64,000 nt of DNA. Source: Aphrocallistes beatrix (Eukaryota; Porifera; Hexactinellida; Sceptrulophora; Aphrocallistidae). The stretch is from positions 2,741,934 to 2,805,933 of the forward strand of contig OY725494.1 of assembly GCA_963281255.1 (NCBI GenBank), in the 5' to 3' direction. A model generated the notes under the pieces. It worked only from the letters and a program-made list of their open reading frames with translations, was not told the DNA's origin and ran no database searches. Shown in pieces: positions 11,054-22,735 of this stretch (the stretch's first letter is position 1; every line of letters begins with the position of its first letter). The translations under genes and the position numbers were made by a program.

Positions 11054-12163
11054 CAGTGCACCCTCGCTAATCCGAACCTCGCTAGTCCGAACCCTCGCTA
11101 ATCCGAACACTTCATTCTTACAATCCGAACACCCGAAATATAATCTTTTCCGCATCTATGCTTTAAATCAACGTTTATAATATTACAAGCGCGCTTCGCT
11201 TGCTTGCGCTGCGCGGCTTGCGGACACTGCGTGTCCGCAGAGTCGCCCTGCGGGCGCCTGGAGTTACTCAATCTAAACTATCTTTGGATTTTTTTCCTTT
11301 ATATATATATTGTAAACAAAGGTCAACGAACAATTTATCATACCGATCTGAAAATATGATATTCGAAATCTACACCCCTAAAAACCCCATGTCAACTGTT
11401 GGAAGCTAGTTTCTAGTCTATTTTTTGTCATTTGTTTACTTTATGTATCCATTGTAAACAAAAGTAAACAAATAATTTATCATATCGATCTGAAAATATG
11501 ATATTCGAAATCTACACCCCTAAAAACCCATGTCAACTGTTGGAAGCTAGTTTCTAGCATAATTTTCAAAATTCGTCAAATCGTGTGAAAATATGTATAT
11601 AAAGGTGTGAAAATATAGAAATAACATTTTTAACTGCTATACACTATCATATATAATTGAGACATTCATAAAACTTATTGCTTTGAAGTATTAATTACAA
11701 TTACAGCCTACAATATTGTCGTATAATGATTTCTATTGTGAGAGTGAAGCCGTACATAGTATTGTATAGAAAAGGTGTGAAAAATTGTTTCCCATTTTTT
11801 TTGCAGAGGTGTGAAAATTTCGCTTAGATCTTAGAACTTAATCGTAGATTCATCATTTGAAACCTACATGCCAATTTTCGTATCTCTACGACTTGCTAAT
11901 TCTTCAATCAATTCGAACAAACAAACAAACAAACAAAAAATCCTAGCATTTTAATATATAAGATACACTTCAATCAGATTGAGAAACCTCATTAAAGAAG
12001 CAATTATAACCAAATATTATCCTTAATATTCTAACAATTAAAATTTTTTATAGTCAATACTCCATTGAGTTAGTGTTATTTCACTAATCGGAACAAATTC
12101 ACTAATCCGAACGATTTTTTCGATCATTGGCACAGAGCTGTTCGGATAAGCGAGGGTGTACTG
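11054..12163. mobile_element. Tigger/pogo-like MITE split by a Helitron
   Basis: Termini are CAGTGCACCCTCGCTAATCC and the inverse (GCGAGGGTGTACTG), with TA on both sides. Subtracting the nested Helitron (778 bp) leaves 332 bp, exactly the length of the intact relative at 45482-45813. No coding capacity. Confidence 0.88.
11186..11963 (-). mobile_element. Non-autonomous Helitron, family B, full length
   Basis: On the minus strand it begins TCTTATATATTAAAATGC and ends in a GC-rich 3' region (hairpin GCGGACAC..GTGTCCGC, then GCGCGCTTG). Flanks are A and T with no target duplication, the Helitron hallmark. The interior holds two copies of a roughly 130-bp tandem unit (about 11290-11550). No Rep/helicase gene. 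Confidence 0.85.
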
Positions 12164-12205
12164 TACTACGTATACATGCCAACCGTCCCGCTATTTTCGC
12201 CTACA

Positions 12206-12716
12206 TCCTTACTATATTATAACTCGATTAATGTGTGTGTATATAACGAATTGATTGAAGAAACTGCCAGGCACAGAAAGCTGATTTTTGGCATGTGGGG
12301 GTCTTTTGGCTATGGCTCCACTAAGTTCTGAGCTCATACGAAAATGTCGACTCATCATGGGATTATGACGTCATTGTCACATTTTTATTATTAGAAATTT
12401 CAGTTTTTCGACTATTACTCAACCATTTTAGATAGAAGGCTGAAATTTTAATAGAATGTGTATATTAATATTCTTCACATATTATACAACTCTCATAAAA
12501 AGTGAAGACTCATCATTCTGTTATGACGTCATCATTACGCATCAAAAATTATCAAAAATTGACAAATTTTGTGATTTTTGTGATATTGGTTATAACAGTA
12601 AGACTACGTATTTAAAGATGTCATCCACCTTATAATTAATCAATGTGAGCCTAGGCGCCTCTGGCGGACACAAAGTATCCGCCAGCCGCGCAGCACAAGC
12701 AAGCGAAGCGTGCTTG
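12206..12716 (+). mobile_element. Non-autonomous Helitron, family A, full length
   Basis: The 511-bp element starts TCCTTACTATATTATAACTC and ends GAAGCGTGCTTG, with A before and T after. Near the 3' end is the hairpin GGCGGACAC/GTATCCGCC. It differs internally from family B but shares the GC-rich 3' terminus. Non-coding. Confidence 0.88.
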
Positions 12717-13096
12717 TAAGTTATATGAACATAATTACAATAAAAACTCTAATCTTGATTATATATTTGATATATTTATTTGTTTGGAAATGACTGAGGG
12801 ACTGATAACTGTTAGAAACTGATAACTATTAGAAAATTTTAAGCTGTTTTTATCGTTATTTAAGCCAGAAATTCTTTTGAAAATTAACTAACCCACCTTC
12901 AGGGATTCCTATGCATTTATTTGCAGATAAAATAAAAATATGGAATGGATACATTTCAAAGTGTGATAACTTTTACCTTTGTCTAATGCCATGAACACAA
13001 GTCACACTGGGACTTAGTTTATCTTTAAAATAAAACCAATATAATGAATTCGTTACTACAGATAGTCTTTTGCTCAGAACTAATTTCAAATAGAAC
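12717..13096. other. Upstream region of the ferredoxin gene
   Basis: AT-rich, no repeat or clear promoter motif recognised. It must contain the promoter if the gene is a single exon. Confidence 0.4.
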
Positions 13097-13669
13097 ATGC
13101 GTGCCATTTTATTTGCATCCAAAGTGAGAAATTGTACTACTCGACATCACCTCACACCTCAGAATTTAATAAACATTTGGTTTAATTACTTTAATAGATC
13201 TTTTCGGGAACGATCAGTTAGTTCAATTCTGCAGTTGATAAAAACTCAACCTTACAACAAAGTAAAATTAGTAGGGAATCCAACATCAAGTCCGAGCATT
13301 CCTTTCGCTGCATACACAACAAAAGGTGCTGTCTATGTAGAAATAACATTTGTAGACAGGGATAGGGACAGCAAAAAAGTGCGGGCAAAAGTTGGTGACA
13401 CTTTATTAGATGTGGCAAAGGAGCATGACATTGATGTGGAGGGAGCATGCGGTGGCACATTGGCATGTTCCACTTGTCACCTTATATTTGACAGAGTCAC
13501 ATACAAAAATCTCCCGGATGAGCCTACAGATGAAGAACTGGACATGCTAGAATTGGCGTATGGATTGACCGACACGAGCAGACTTGGCTGTCAGGTTGAT
13601 GTGACAGAAGATATGGATGGTATAGTGTTGCAAGTCCCTACGGAAACGAGGGATGCGAGGGACTTGTGA
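13097..13669 (+). CDS. Mitochondrial [2Fe-2S] ferredoxin, adrenodoxin (FDX1) type
   Basis: The 190-residue precursor starts at an ATG with a long, basic, acid-poor N-terminus typical of a mitochondrial presequence (about residues 1-75). The ferredoxin fold follows, with cluster cysteines at 118, 124, 127 and 165 in CGGTLACSTC and GCQ. LACSTCHLIF, DMLELAYGLTDTSRLGCQ and a terminal TRDARDL tail match animal FDX1 better than FDX2. These proteins pass electrons from ferredoxin reductase to mitochondrial P450s or iron-sulfur assembly. One oddity is G instead of the usual E after the first cluster cysteine (CGG rather than CEG). Single exon. Confidence 0.92.
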   Translation: MRAILFASKVRNCTTRHHLTPQNLINIWFNYFNRSFRERSVSSILQLIKTQPYNKVKLVGNPTSSPSIPFAAYTTKGAVYVEITFVDRDRDSKKVRAKVGDTLLDVAKEHDIDVEGACGGTLACSTCHLIFDRVTYKNLPDEPTDEELDMLELAYGLTDTSRLGCQVDVTEDMDGIVLQVPTETRDARDL

Positions 13670-13970
13670 ATAACATATTTACTTGTAAAATTGCAATGTG
13701 TAGTAGTAATAGTATACAATTAAATGAACAGTGAACGCGAGTTCTTAATTGCATATTGTCATAGGTGTAATGTCCAAAGGGGGATGGGGCGGACAGGGTG
13801 AAATCTAGGGGGGAACAGGGGTAGGTATGATGTTTAAAAATTTGAATCAAATTCTTCATTTCATTTACAAATTTATCAGAATTAGACATCCAGTCTGAAG
13901 AACTCGTGGGCCCAGGCTTATATGGATGTCTCAATTTAATTATAGTGTATAGCAAGAAAAAAGGTTTTGT
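13670..13970. other. 3' flank of ferredoxin gene
   Basis: No gene or repeat recognised before the foldback element at 13971. Confidence 0.4.
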
Positions 13971-15348
13971 CATAGCCTACTCTAATAATGCCTCACAGTA
14001 GACTGAAAATCATGGACTAGGTAGGGATCAAGTAGTAGCCGAATGGATTAATACACGCTTAGCCTAAAATCGTTAACCATGCAGAATAGGCATTAAGAAT
14101 GTATTACCAGCATATATAAACATGGTATCAAAGTATATATATCCGTTGGAAAAATTTCGATTAGTCATCATATCATTGCGCAACAGGTCATTCTACGGAC
14201 AATTTTAGCGATTTTCTAAGCTGTTTTAACCCTATTTCTAAATGGTATTAAGGTGTGATTTTTGTGTTGAACCAAGATTAGTACGAGTTGATTTGAAAAA
14301 TTTAGAATTTTTTAATGGAATGTTGTTACATTCCCGCGTTGCTATGGTAAAGCATTTTGGTCAGTTTGGGCCGTTTCGTGCAAACTGTAGTAACTAGGTC
14401 TTCAAATTTGATCGTGTTTGATAGGCAACGGACTACTTCCTATTAGGTGATAATACAACTTGAACTTCTAAATTCAACGAGTTTTGAGTTATGGGTTGAT
14501 TTTAAGAATGTGACCAAAACACTAAATTGTCTCATAACTCTATATTCTGTGAATTTAGAAGTTTAAATTGTATTATTACCTAATAGGAAGTAGCCAATTG
14601 CCTATCAAATACGGTCAGATTTGAAGACCTAGTTCTTACAGTTTGCAGGATATGGCTCAAACTGATTAAAATGCTTTACCATAGCAACGTAGGAATGTAA
14701 TAACATTCCATTAAAAAATTCTAAATTTTTCTAATCAACTCGTACTAATCTTAGTTCTACACAAAAATTCTACCTTAATAACATTTAGAAGTAGGCTTAA
14801 AACAGCTTAGAAAATTGGCAAAATAGTGCTTAAAATGACCTGTTGCGCAATGATATGATGACTAATCGAAATTTTGACAACGGATATACAGTGGAACCTG
14901 TATATAACGGCCACCCAAGGGACTGGACAAAAATGGCCGTTATACACAGGTGACCGTTATATACAGGTGATTGTCTTAATCCCCCAAAGGCATCAACGTA
15001 AATATCAAGTTTTTAGAAATCCATTACTTGAAGTAATTGCATGAAACTTGTAACTTGTTTATCGTTCGTATCAGGTCCTACAATAAACACATAAAAACGT
15101 GAAAAGGTGATGGCCGTTATAGCCAGTTGTGGACGTTATAGACAGGTAATGGTCGTTATACACAGTTTTAGGGTCAGTAAGGGACTACAAACGTGTGGCC
15201 GCTGGCCGCGTTGAGCAGGTGACCGCTATACACAGGTTCAATATTATAGGATTTCGGACGGGACTGTTCATTGGTGACCGCTATAGACAGGTGACCGTTA
15301 TATAGAGTGGCCGTTATAACAGGTTCGACTGTATATACTTTGATACCT
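13971..15348. mobile_element. Foldback element, family FB-A, right end truncated
   Basis: Begins CATAGCCTACTCTAATAATG, continues as a long arm, then reverses near 14500 so that bases up to 14888 are the diverged inverse complement of 14130-14480. An unrelated TIR element (14889-15331) sits in the right arm. Host sequence resumes (TATACTTTGATACC) and stops short of the expected terminal repeat. Full-length relative at 34190-35257. Confidence 0.85.
14889..15331. mobile_element. Tigger/pogo-like MITE nested in a foldback element
   Basis: 443 bp, termini CAGTGGAACCTGTATATAAC and the inverse (GGCCGTTATAACAGGTTCGACTG, two mismatches or so), flanked by TA. The interior repeats short GGCCGTTATA-type motifs in both orientations. 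Confidence 0.82.
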
Positions 15349-15386
15349 TTCAGATCTATATGATAAATTATTTGTTTACTTTTCTG

Positions 15387-15640
15387 CTTGGGTGGTGCAG
15401 TGATTAGGGCATTTGAACACCAAGACTTAGTTCACGGGTTCTAACCTCGCCCTAGTCATTCGCATTTTGCTCTCAATTATATTGCTTCGGCAATGTGATC
15501 TGAGCCTACACTGTTGCTGAACCTTAGTGAGCTGAAAGCACTAAGGATGCCATCTAGCTAAAGGTTAGGTGCGATTTTTCTTGCCTACTGATAGCCGAGT
15601 TTTTCTCTGTAAACACACAATCATATATACACACACATGC
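15387..15640 (+). mobile_element. tRNA-derived SINE (candidate)
   Basis: Has a Pol III split promoter in the right order and spacing: A-box-like TGGTGCAGTGATTAGG (15393-15408) and B-box-like GGTTCTAACC (15437-15446). A tRNA-unrelated body and an ACA-rich tail (CACACACATGC region) follow. No cloverleaf can be completed, so it is not a tRNA gene. It appears to sit inside family-B Helitron sequence (15345-15386 and 15690 onward). Target duplication not identified. Confidence 0.55.
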
Positions 15641-15689
15641 TGCATACACTCATTCAGCAACTATCAGTAGTTTAGATTGTAAACCCCTG

Positions 15690-15959
15690 AGAACATATCA
15701 GCATGGATCCGGGGTGTATATAAACCTATAAACTTTTTTAGGGGTGTAGATAACAAATATCATATTTTCGATCTTATATGGATTTTTTTTGTTTACAATG
15801 CATTCATAAAGTAAACAAGATTGAAATGGATGAGTGAAAGTACAATATTTATCATCTGCAGGTGCTTTGAATTTTTTATATTTCTAGGCGCCCACAAGGC
15901 GACTCTGTGAACACAAAGTGTTCGCTAGCCCCGCTACGCAAGTGCGCAAAGCGGGCTTG
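15690..15959 (+). mobile_element. Helitron family B, 3' part
   Basis: Carries the family-B interior (GGGGTGTAGAT, ATATCATATTTTCGATC) and the 3' terminus with hairpin-like GTGAACACAAAGTGTTCGC and the end GGGCTTG followed by T. The 5' end is lost. Confidence 0.65.
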
Positions 15960-16407
15960 TATTTAATAAAATGCCCCCCCCCTCCACTCCAAAGCTAAAA
16001 AATATTGAAAAAACCCCCGAATAATTATTAATTGTGTATTGAACATTTAGATATAACCAATGCTGGATTAATTAAATGAAAGTTGATTTGAAAAAATGTG
16101 ATGCAATCATAATTTCTCTTCTCTAAAAGCTGTAAAAATAAAAGTTAAATAAACGTACGTGTACGAAGTACGCAGAAATTTAACAATTGTATTGGATGTT
16201 GAATTAATTAATTTAATAATCTTGTCTAAATGGACTATACTGTAGTTGATATAATTTCACATATTTCCTATGCTAATTTCAAAATTTACTTATATGTACA
16301 ATCAGATCTCAATGGTATCGTCATGTTGAAACGAATAGTATATATACTTAAAGATATATACGTATATACTTGTACTTGTAGTTGGATCATAAAAGTTACA
16401 GTCTAAG
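15960..16407. other. Upstream region of receptor gene
   Basis: AT-rich, no repeat or coding sequence recognised. Confidence 0.4.
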
Positions 16408-18248
16408 ATGAAGTCCAATATAGCCGCAGAAAAAGATTTTACATTGGATTATTTTAATCCTAACAATGAGGATAAGATTGAAATACAAACAGATGTAAAG
16501 AAAATTGAAGTCCTTAATTCTCAGTCAGTTTCACATCGAATAGGTATCATTTTTCAGAAAATTTGTCTGATTTTCATTTGCATTATCGGCATAGTCATCA
16601 TTTGGAGTTCTTTTATCTTGGTTGTTGCATTTTCGTTTGAGTTTACTAGGGAGGCAGCTACAAACCTAAATTCACAAAATACAAATTTGTCCAAATCTGG
16701 CAATTTACCCGTGATGAAGATTCATCTGGATCTTGATACAGCTAACGGGCAACCCAAGGATGAGTTTGTATTTTTCAGTGATCTAGTTGTTGCTAACTCT
16801 AGTAATGCGAATGAATTAACTGGAAATTTTACCATAGAGAATTACAACCGTTATATTTCTAGAAATGTTACGTTGTATTTCTATCCTCCTTTAGTCACTG
16901 AGCCTCCTCGAATAGTTTCAGGACCTCCGGGATTCGTTTTCATTTTTGATTCAATAAACACTTCGATCATAAACTCCAACATTAGCTTCCCCGTTTTCCT
17001 GCATAGTTACACCTCTAACCTGTTTGAATCTCTAAATTTGACTGTTCACTGTCCGAACGAATATACTTATGAGAATAGTGTTTGCACTTTGCCACTTCCC
17101 TATTGCGATCAATGGCATTTAGCAGGACAAGTTGGAAATACGGTTCTGAGAGCGGGACTTATCATTTTAACAGTATTCGGATTCATTGTAAGTGTTTTCT
17201 CTCTTATAACATTCCTACTCGGCCTGTGTTTCATCAGGGATGAGAAAACACCTACTCTTTTTAATCAATTGTTTGAAACACTGTTGTCGCCCAGTATATT
17301 TACTTTGTACATATTCGCTTCTCTCTGTATTCTTCTTTTCTTCGTATTTGATCTCCCAAATCCAAATCAAACTTACTGCATACCATCCTCTCAGGAGAAT
17401 GTTGGGTTTAATCTGTACGGCGCCATATTTCATTTTTCTTTCATGGGGTATTTCTTTTGGGTAAATTTAACTCTTTTTAACCTTCTGCTAATGATCAGCT
17501 TCCCAATGGCATTTTATTCGAATATGAGACTGAAAATAGGTATATACGCGATCGAAGTTATTATAAGTCTTTTCATTACCCTTCTTCTTGTCAGCATTAC
17601 CTTTATTACTCGTAATACGTATTACGGAATTCCCTATGTCCACATCGTTGTTCCTGGCATAAGATCAGTTATAACCATTGCACTCTACTTTCTTCCACTA
17701 TTTCTCTTTTCTGTTTCGATTCTAACGCTAACGCCTATCCTTTTATCCAAATTAAGGTGGAATTCATTTCGTGTCAAAAGATCAGGAGAAAATCCCTTTA
17801 AGGTCTCATCACTCCAAATTCGCATCATAATTTATTCAATGGTTTTATTCGTAATCCTGTTTGTGTTGCAATTCGGACTATTATTTTCTATTAGGATTTT
17901 TTTCTATCCTCAAGTTATTCGTGACACTAACGGTCCACTTTGTACAACTCTGCATAGTCCATCCACTATCAATGACAGTGGTCGAATAATCCATTTCGAA
18001 AGTGTCACTGCGGCTCTAAAGAAAGGCCACAATATCAGCGAGGCTCCTTATGCCCTAAATTCGGCTTGTGAAGGATTCGAGGCAAGAAACGAACTCTATC
18101 CGCCTGAAATGTACATTTACAAAGTTTTCTAATTCGATTTGCAATTATTTGCATCTTTATCATTACGCTTCCATCCAAGTCCAACTACGAAATCTGGAAG
18201 AAGGTGACTTCATCCCTTTGCAAATGCGTTAAATTCAAAATAAAATAA
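16408..18248 (+). CDS. Frizzled-like seven-transmembrane receptor with extra N-terminal helix; last helix in another frame
   Basis: The open frame from the ATG at 16408 to a stop at 18132 gives 574 residues: a cytosolic N-terminus, one helix (about 48-78), a glycosylated extracellular domain (about 80-245, many N-x-S/T), then six helices to about residue 500. Helix order and loops recall Frizzled: a YFFWVNLTLF segment in helix 3, an IRSVITIALYFLP stretch before helix 5, and paired cysteines in the loop after helix 6. The frame ends before helix 7. One base out of frame at about 18124 the sequence continues as FLIRFAIICIFIITLPS followed by a basic tail (WKKVTSSLCKC) to a stop at 18248, exactly the missing helix and Frizzled-like tail. 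A one-base indel, real or assembly error, is the simplest reading. No cysteine-rich domain of Frizzled type is evident. Ligand unknown. Confidence 0.7.
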
Positions 18249-19176
18249 CTGGATTGGATGGGTATCGCTACTGACATTGAGACCTGATATTCATAGGAAG
18301 CATGATCAATGTCAATCTTAATTAATGTATAAGCCTCAATCTTAAATGTCAATATTTACCATGCAAGACTTGTTAGCTCTTAGGATAGGATTTATCATTA
18401 TCCTCATAATTTGTTTCATTATTTTCTAAATTAGTGTCTCCTCTTTGTGCTTGTCTTGTACTATTTACTCAATGCATGATATCTATTAAACTGAACTAAC
18501 ATATTTGTGTAAATATATAATAAAAATAACGATAGAATTGCGATAATTAAAGGGTGTGACGTATAAGTTACTATGTACTTTGCTGGAAAAGGGATTTAAG
18601 GAAATCTGGGTTAATCGTGAAAGTGCACTGCAGGTGTTTTTTCTAACCAATGACTATTGAGTGTAGGAATTTAAGGTAGTATATTAGTATAGTACTTATA
18701 TTTTGCTAATTTATTTAGGTTACATTCTACTTGAAAGATAACTTCTGTTATATTCTTAATACTCTAGGAGTCTAGGTTTTAATTATATCTTTAAACTTTT
18801 TCTGATATTGAACCTATTTTTAAAATTTGGCCCAACACCCCCCTTAAAAGTATGGCTGAAACCAATATTCGAAATCGTAAAGAACGAAGGATCACTTCGA
18901 ACGAATATCTGAATATTCAGTATATTCGTTTCAGAGTAATTTACGGGGAAAGGGCATATATGAAAAAGTATTCCGAACATTTTCGAACATAAAATATGTT
19001 AAAATTAGCTACTAATGCCCAAAATACCAAACAGCTCTGATGAGGCTTTTCAAACTGAAAATATGCAGTTAGCGGAACAATTATGAAAACATCAATTCCT
19101 TCAAACGGATATAGCTCAAAAGTGATTGAAAATTGAGCGGCCTTATTCAGGCATATTGACTTACTAACTTGAATCT
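18249..19176. other. Intergenic
   Basis: No gene. AT-rich with scattered degenerate repeats. Confidence 0.4.
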
Positions 19177-19184
19177 TGAACTAA

Positions 19185-19270
19185 CTTGAATCCCCTGTTT
19201 AAGTACGCTCCATAAATTCGCAATAGGATTCAAATCGGGACTGTTTGCAGACCAATCTATACAGGATATC
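19185..19270 (-). pseudogene. Tc1-type transposase C-terminal fragment
   Basis: The minus strand encodes WSANSPDLNPIANLWSVLKQ, the conserved block around the third catalytic residue of Tc1-like transposases (consensus SPDLNPIE; here the glutamate is A). Only the last tens of residues are recognisable. Confidence 0.8.
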
Positions 19271-19737
19271 TCACTTTTGTAAGCCCTTGAGAACTTAAAT
19301 TTATGGACTGAAGAGTTGCATACATCCTGAGTGACCTGCCAAATGCTGGTCTGACCAGTATTTCCAATCAAAACCAGCATGATCAGAGTGACCACAAAAA
19401 TAATTTTACTCAATTGTAGCTTAGTTTTCTTGTTCAATGTCGTAAATACTTACTTTTTACAATAAATGACTCACTTTTGATAGCAATTTATTGTTTAATC
19501 CATTTGTACACAATTATTTTATTTTATAATAATGTCAGGACCAGCATTTGGATCCTGCCAAGTTGGGATCTATCTAGAGGAGTTTTCTTCTTGAAGTTTC
19601 CAACCGTTGGGGTAGAGTACATCCGCATTATCTATCATAACCTCATTAAGAACATTACAATAAGATTCGGAAATGAAATTTTCTCTGAAAATATGCACTG
19701 GCATGCTCCAAAGTACAGTTATTATAAAATCACTTAA

Positions 19738-21520
19738 AATTGTAAATAATTACGTGACAGACTGTAGGAGTGGAGTATGGTATAGTTCCAAACTTAAAGG
19801 TTATACCCATGGGCGCCGCCAGGTTTAGACGTGAGGTGGTGTATTCGCGCCACAGCATTTTATGAGGTGGCGCGGCCCATTCACCTCTCTGAAACTTCAT
19901 AGCACATGACAATCATTTTAAAGGTTTTGATGATGGAATGGATGCTCCTTCAAAGTCTACAAATAATAAGCGCATATATTCGCTCGTATTTACATCATAT
20001 TTACATTTTTCAAAAACGGTTTAAATGAAACCTTATTTCTATTCTCTTTCTGTTAGATTGAAGAATTTCCAGATATTTTACTTTGAGTTTAGTAGAAATT
20101 CAAAAAGAATTCGAATATGCCATGCTTACCTAATTCCATTAATTTAGCTCAATCTACCTAATCTGCTTCAAAAATTCATTGAATTAGATGATGTAATTCT
20201 ATCCACTCTCCCACTAGAGTGTAAATCTTAGACTCAGACTATATGTATATGAAACGCACCTGTTGCATTTTTTATTAATTAATCTTCCACTCAAGCCAAA
20301 TTGTTTGAACTGAGCATCTTAGCATGAATACTTTTCATGCTAAGAATAAGATTTTGCTTATGTAGCGGTAATATGTTTTGTTTAGCATTTTAAATAATTA
20401 CAATCTACGTGGACTTACAGAATTATAATAACTAGTTCTTAGCATGAAAAGTATTTTTGCTTTACTAAAACGACCTGCTTCAAAAAGAATGAGAAAACAC
20501 ATTAAAACTCATTCCAAATTCCTTTGTAGGCTAGGTGATACATTAATCTGTATATACTACATAATAATGTATGGCTATTGTGTGTCTCATCAATCTCGTT
20601 TCAAATTCGAAATAAAATTACGAGTCCATGTAACGACCAGTGGCGTAGCCAGGGGGGGGAAGCTAGGCCCAGACCCTAACAAATTAAATTGTGCTCTAGC
20701 ACTTGTCCAATTCGTTTTCGTTCTTTGCTGTCTTCAAAATAAAATTATGTTGCTTTCAACCACTTTCTCATGTCCAAGTTTTGAAGAGAAGTTATAGTTC
20801 GATTTTTTTGTTCCATTACTCTAGGATCTGAATAAAAGGGCCCCCACGCTTTTTAATTTATGGATTCTCTTCCCCCTCTCACTCATTCAAACTCCTCCGT
20901 TTCTTAAAGCTAATTAGTGAAATGACTTTGAAAGATCTTATCCAACCACAGTTTTACTTGATGTTTTGTGTCAACCATTCCAACCTCTGTTTATTAAATT
21001 CTCAAATTTTCCAGTTCCACCGTCCGTGACCCTTCTATTCGAGGTGCATGGATTAGTGCAAATTTTGGGGCTACCACGACTGCGAATTTCTCAAGTTGTC
21101 ATTAGTTCTACTATTCGTACTAATCAACATCTTCTCTCCTAGTTTGCAATGTTTTTTATTGCATTTTCAATACCGAACAACATTTCTACGTATCTTTTTA
21201 GATTTATAAAATTCCATTTTAGAAATACCACTCGTGAGACCCGTTTCCAGAGCAAAAGCAGATAAACACTACTGCCTTTTCTACTGACTCCATTCAAAGA
21301 CACCACTCGCGCCTCTTCCTTTATATTGCTTCCTACCAAAACCACTCAATGCGACCAAGCATATCATATGTTTGCACTAAAATGAATTCCAGCATACTAG
21401 ATATCAGGTTTAGATATCATCGAAATAACGGGGACATTCTAAACTAGTACTAATATACAGTATACCTAAATCCATCCTGATCAATCACTGGTTACTTAAT
21501 TCTACTTGTAGCATATAATA
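19738..21520. other. Intergenic with eroded transposon pieces
   Basis: Includes a CAGTGGCGTAGCCAGGG segment near 20638 that looks like a hAT terminus without a visible partner. No host gene recognised. Confidence 0.4.
20328..20455. repeat. Inverted repeat
   Basis: ATACTTTTCATGCTAAG (from about 20328) is repeated in inverse orientation as CTTAGCATGAAAAGTAT (ending about 20453). The left copy also forms its own small hairpin with CTTAGCATGAA. Origin unclear. Confidence 0.6.
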
Positions 21521-21600
21521 CAGTAGAACTCGGTTAGTACGTACCCCTCCGGGAAACGGAAAAAGTACGTACTATCCGTAAGTACGTACTAACCGAGTTG
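21521..21600. mobile_element. Terminal remnant of a Tigger/pogo-like MITE
   Basis: TA followed by CAGTAGAACTCGGTTAGTAC and, 50 bp on, the inverse GTACTAACCGAGTT. The right end lacks the outermost bases. Confidence 0.5.
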
Positions 21601-21673
21601 GTATTACATAGGAAGCTATATAATAAATGAATAATGAATTCGAATTTGAAGACAAATTAAGTGTATCTCTTAC

Positions 21674-22132
21674 CAGTGGCGTAGCTAGCATTACGCACAG
21701 TACGCACGTGCGTACTAAAATTACGAAGCTAGGGGCGCAGAATATGAATCATGGCAACAAAACTCTATTTTTTGAACCTGTCTTTTTCAGTAGAATTAAT
21801 GAACCACATACATTTTCCTTATTATATCAGAGTTCGACAGACAAATGTAATGATCACTAGTTTATAAGCAACACAATGTGTCAAAGCCGTTTGACCGGAT
21901 TAGCACTGATGCATCTACACCGGAATGTTGATGTTGATGTCGAGCGTGTTCTACGCGACTTTGATCCACTGAGTGATAGGCGCATTCTCCTCGCATTTGA
22001 TTAATCAATTATAATTGAACAATTGATTAGTACATTCAGAAAAAATAGCTATCAAAATTTTATTTTCAGGTGGAAGTGGGGCGCCAATTTCGAGGAGTGC
22101 TTAATAATTTAAAATATCTAGCTACGCTCCTG
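21674..22132. mobile_element. Deleted zinc-finger hAT element with perfect 8-bp target duplication
   Basis: Termini are CAGTGGCGTAGCTAG and the near-inverse (CTAGCTACGCTCCTG), flanked by TCTCTTAC on both sides. The interior keeps only the transposase end on the plus strand (about 21870-22003): RLTGLALMHLHRNVDVDVER and DFDPLSDRRI, the hAT C-terminal dimerisation region of ZMYM-like proteins. An internal-deletion derivative. Confidence 0.85.
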
Positions 22133-22235
22133 TCTCTTACCAATTAAATACCTTGACTCGCTAAATAAATCAGTATTATAACTATTTGTATGGGGAATTA
22201 TGAGGTGTACGAATACTTTTGTTCAGGCAGTGTAG

Positions 22236-22735
22236 TTACATAAAGTAAACAAATTACAAAAAATGCTAGAGACTTGCTTTCAACGGTTGACATAGAGTTT
22301 TCAGGGTTGTAGATTTCGAATATCACATTTTTGAGTAAATTTGATGATCAATTTGTTTAGTTTTGTTTACAATAGATACATCAAGTAAACAAATCTCAAA
22401 AATATGCTAGAAACTTGCTTTCAACGGTTGACATGGGGTTTCAGGGGTGTAGATTTCGAATATCACATTTTCGAGTAAATTTGATGATCAATTTGTTTAC
22501 AATAGATACATAATGTAAATAAATTACAAAAATGGGCTAGAGACTAGATTCCAACGGTTGACATGGGGTTTTTAGTGCTGTAGATTTCGAATATTATATT
22601 TCCGGATCCATATAAGAAATTATTCGTTGACCTTTGTTTACAATATTGATATAAAGGAAAAAAATTCAAACCCAAAACCCAAAATATGTTAGATTGAGTG
22701 ACTCCAGGCGCCCGCAGGTCGACTCTGCTAATTTT
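22236..22735 (+). mobile_element. Helitron family B, 5'-truncated, with tandem repeats
   Basis: Three head-to-tail copies of a roughly 130-bp unit (each with TTGACATGGGGTTT or a variant and TGTAGATTTCGAATAT) precede a 3' segment matching other family-B ends (GACTCCAGGCGCCCGCAGG). The 3' terminal hairpin is lost where unrelated CAG-hAT-like sequence begins (22736). The 5' side abuts the right end of a Tc-type MITE (about 22150-22235). Confidence 0.65.

Noticed and set aside
13638..13973. Antisense frame at the ferredoxin 3' end
   Set aside because: Overlaps a secure gene and has no recognisable motif.
15387..15460. tRNA gene
   Set aside because: A and B boxes are present but no acceptor or anticodon stem pairs; better as a SINE head.
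18110..18135. Programmed frameshift in the receptor
   Set aside because: No slippery heptamer with downstream structure that I can see. An indel in a short run explains it.
20444..20797. 117-residue open frame
   Set aside because: Runs through an inverted repeat and a hAT-like end, composition not protein-like.
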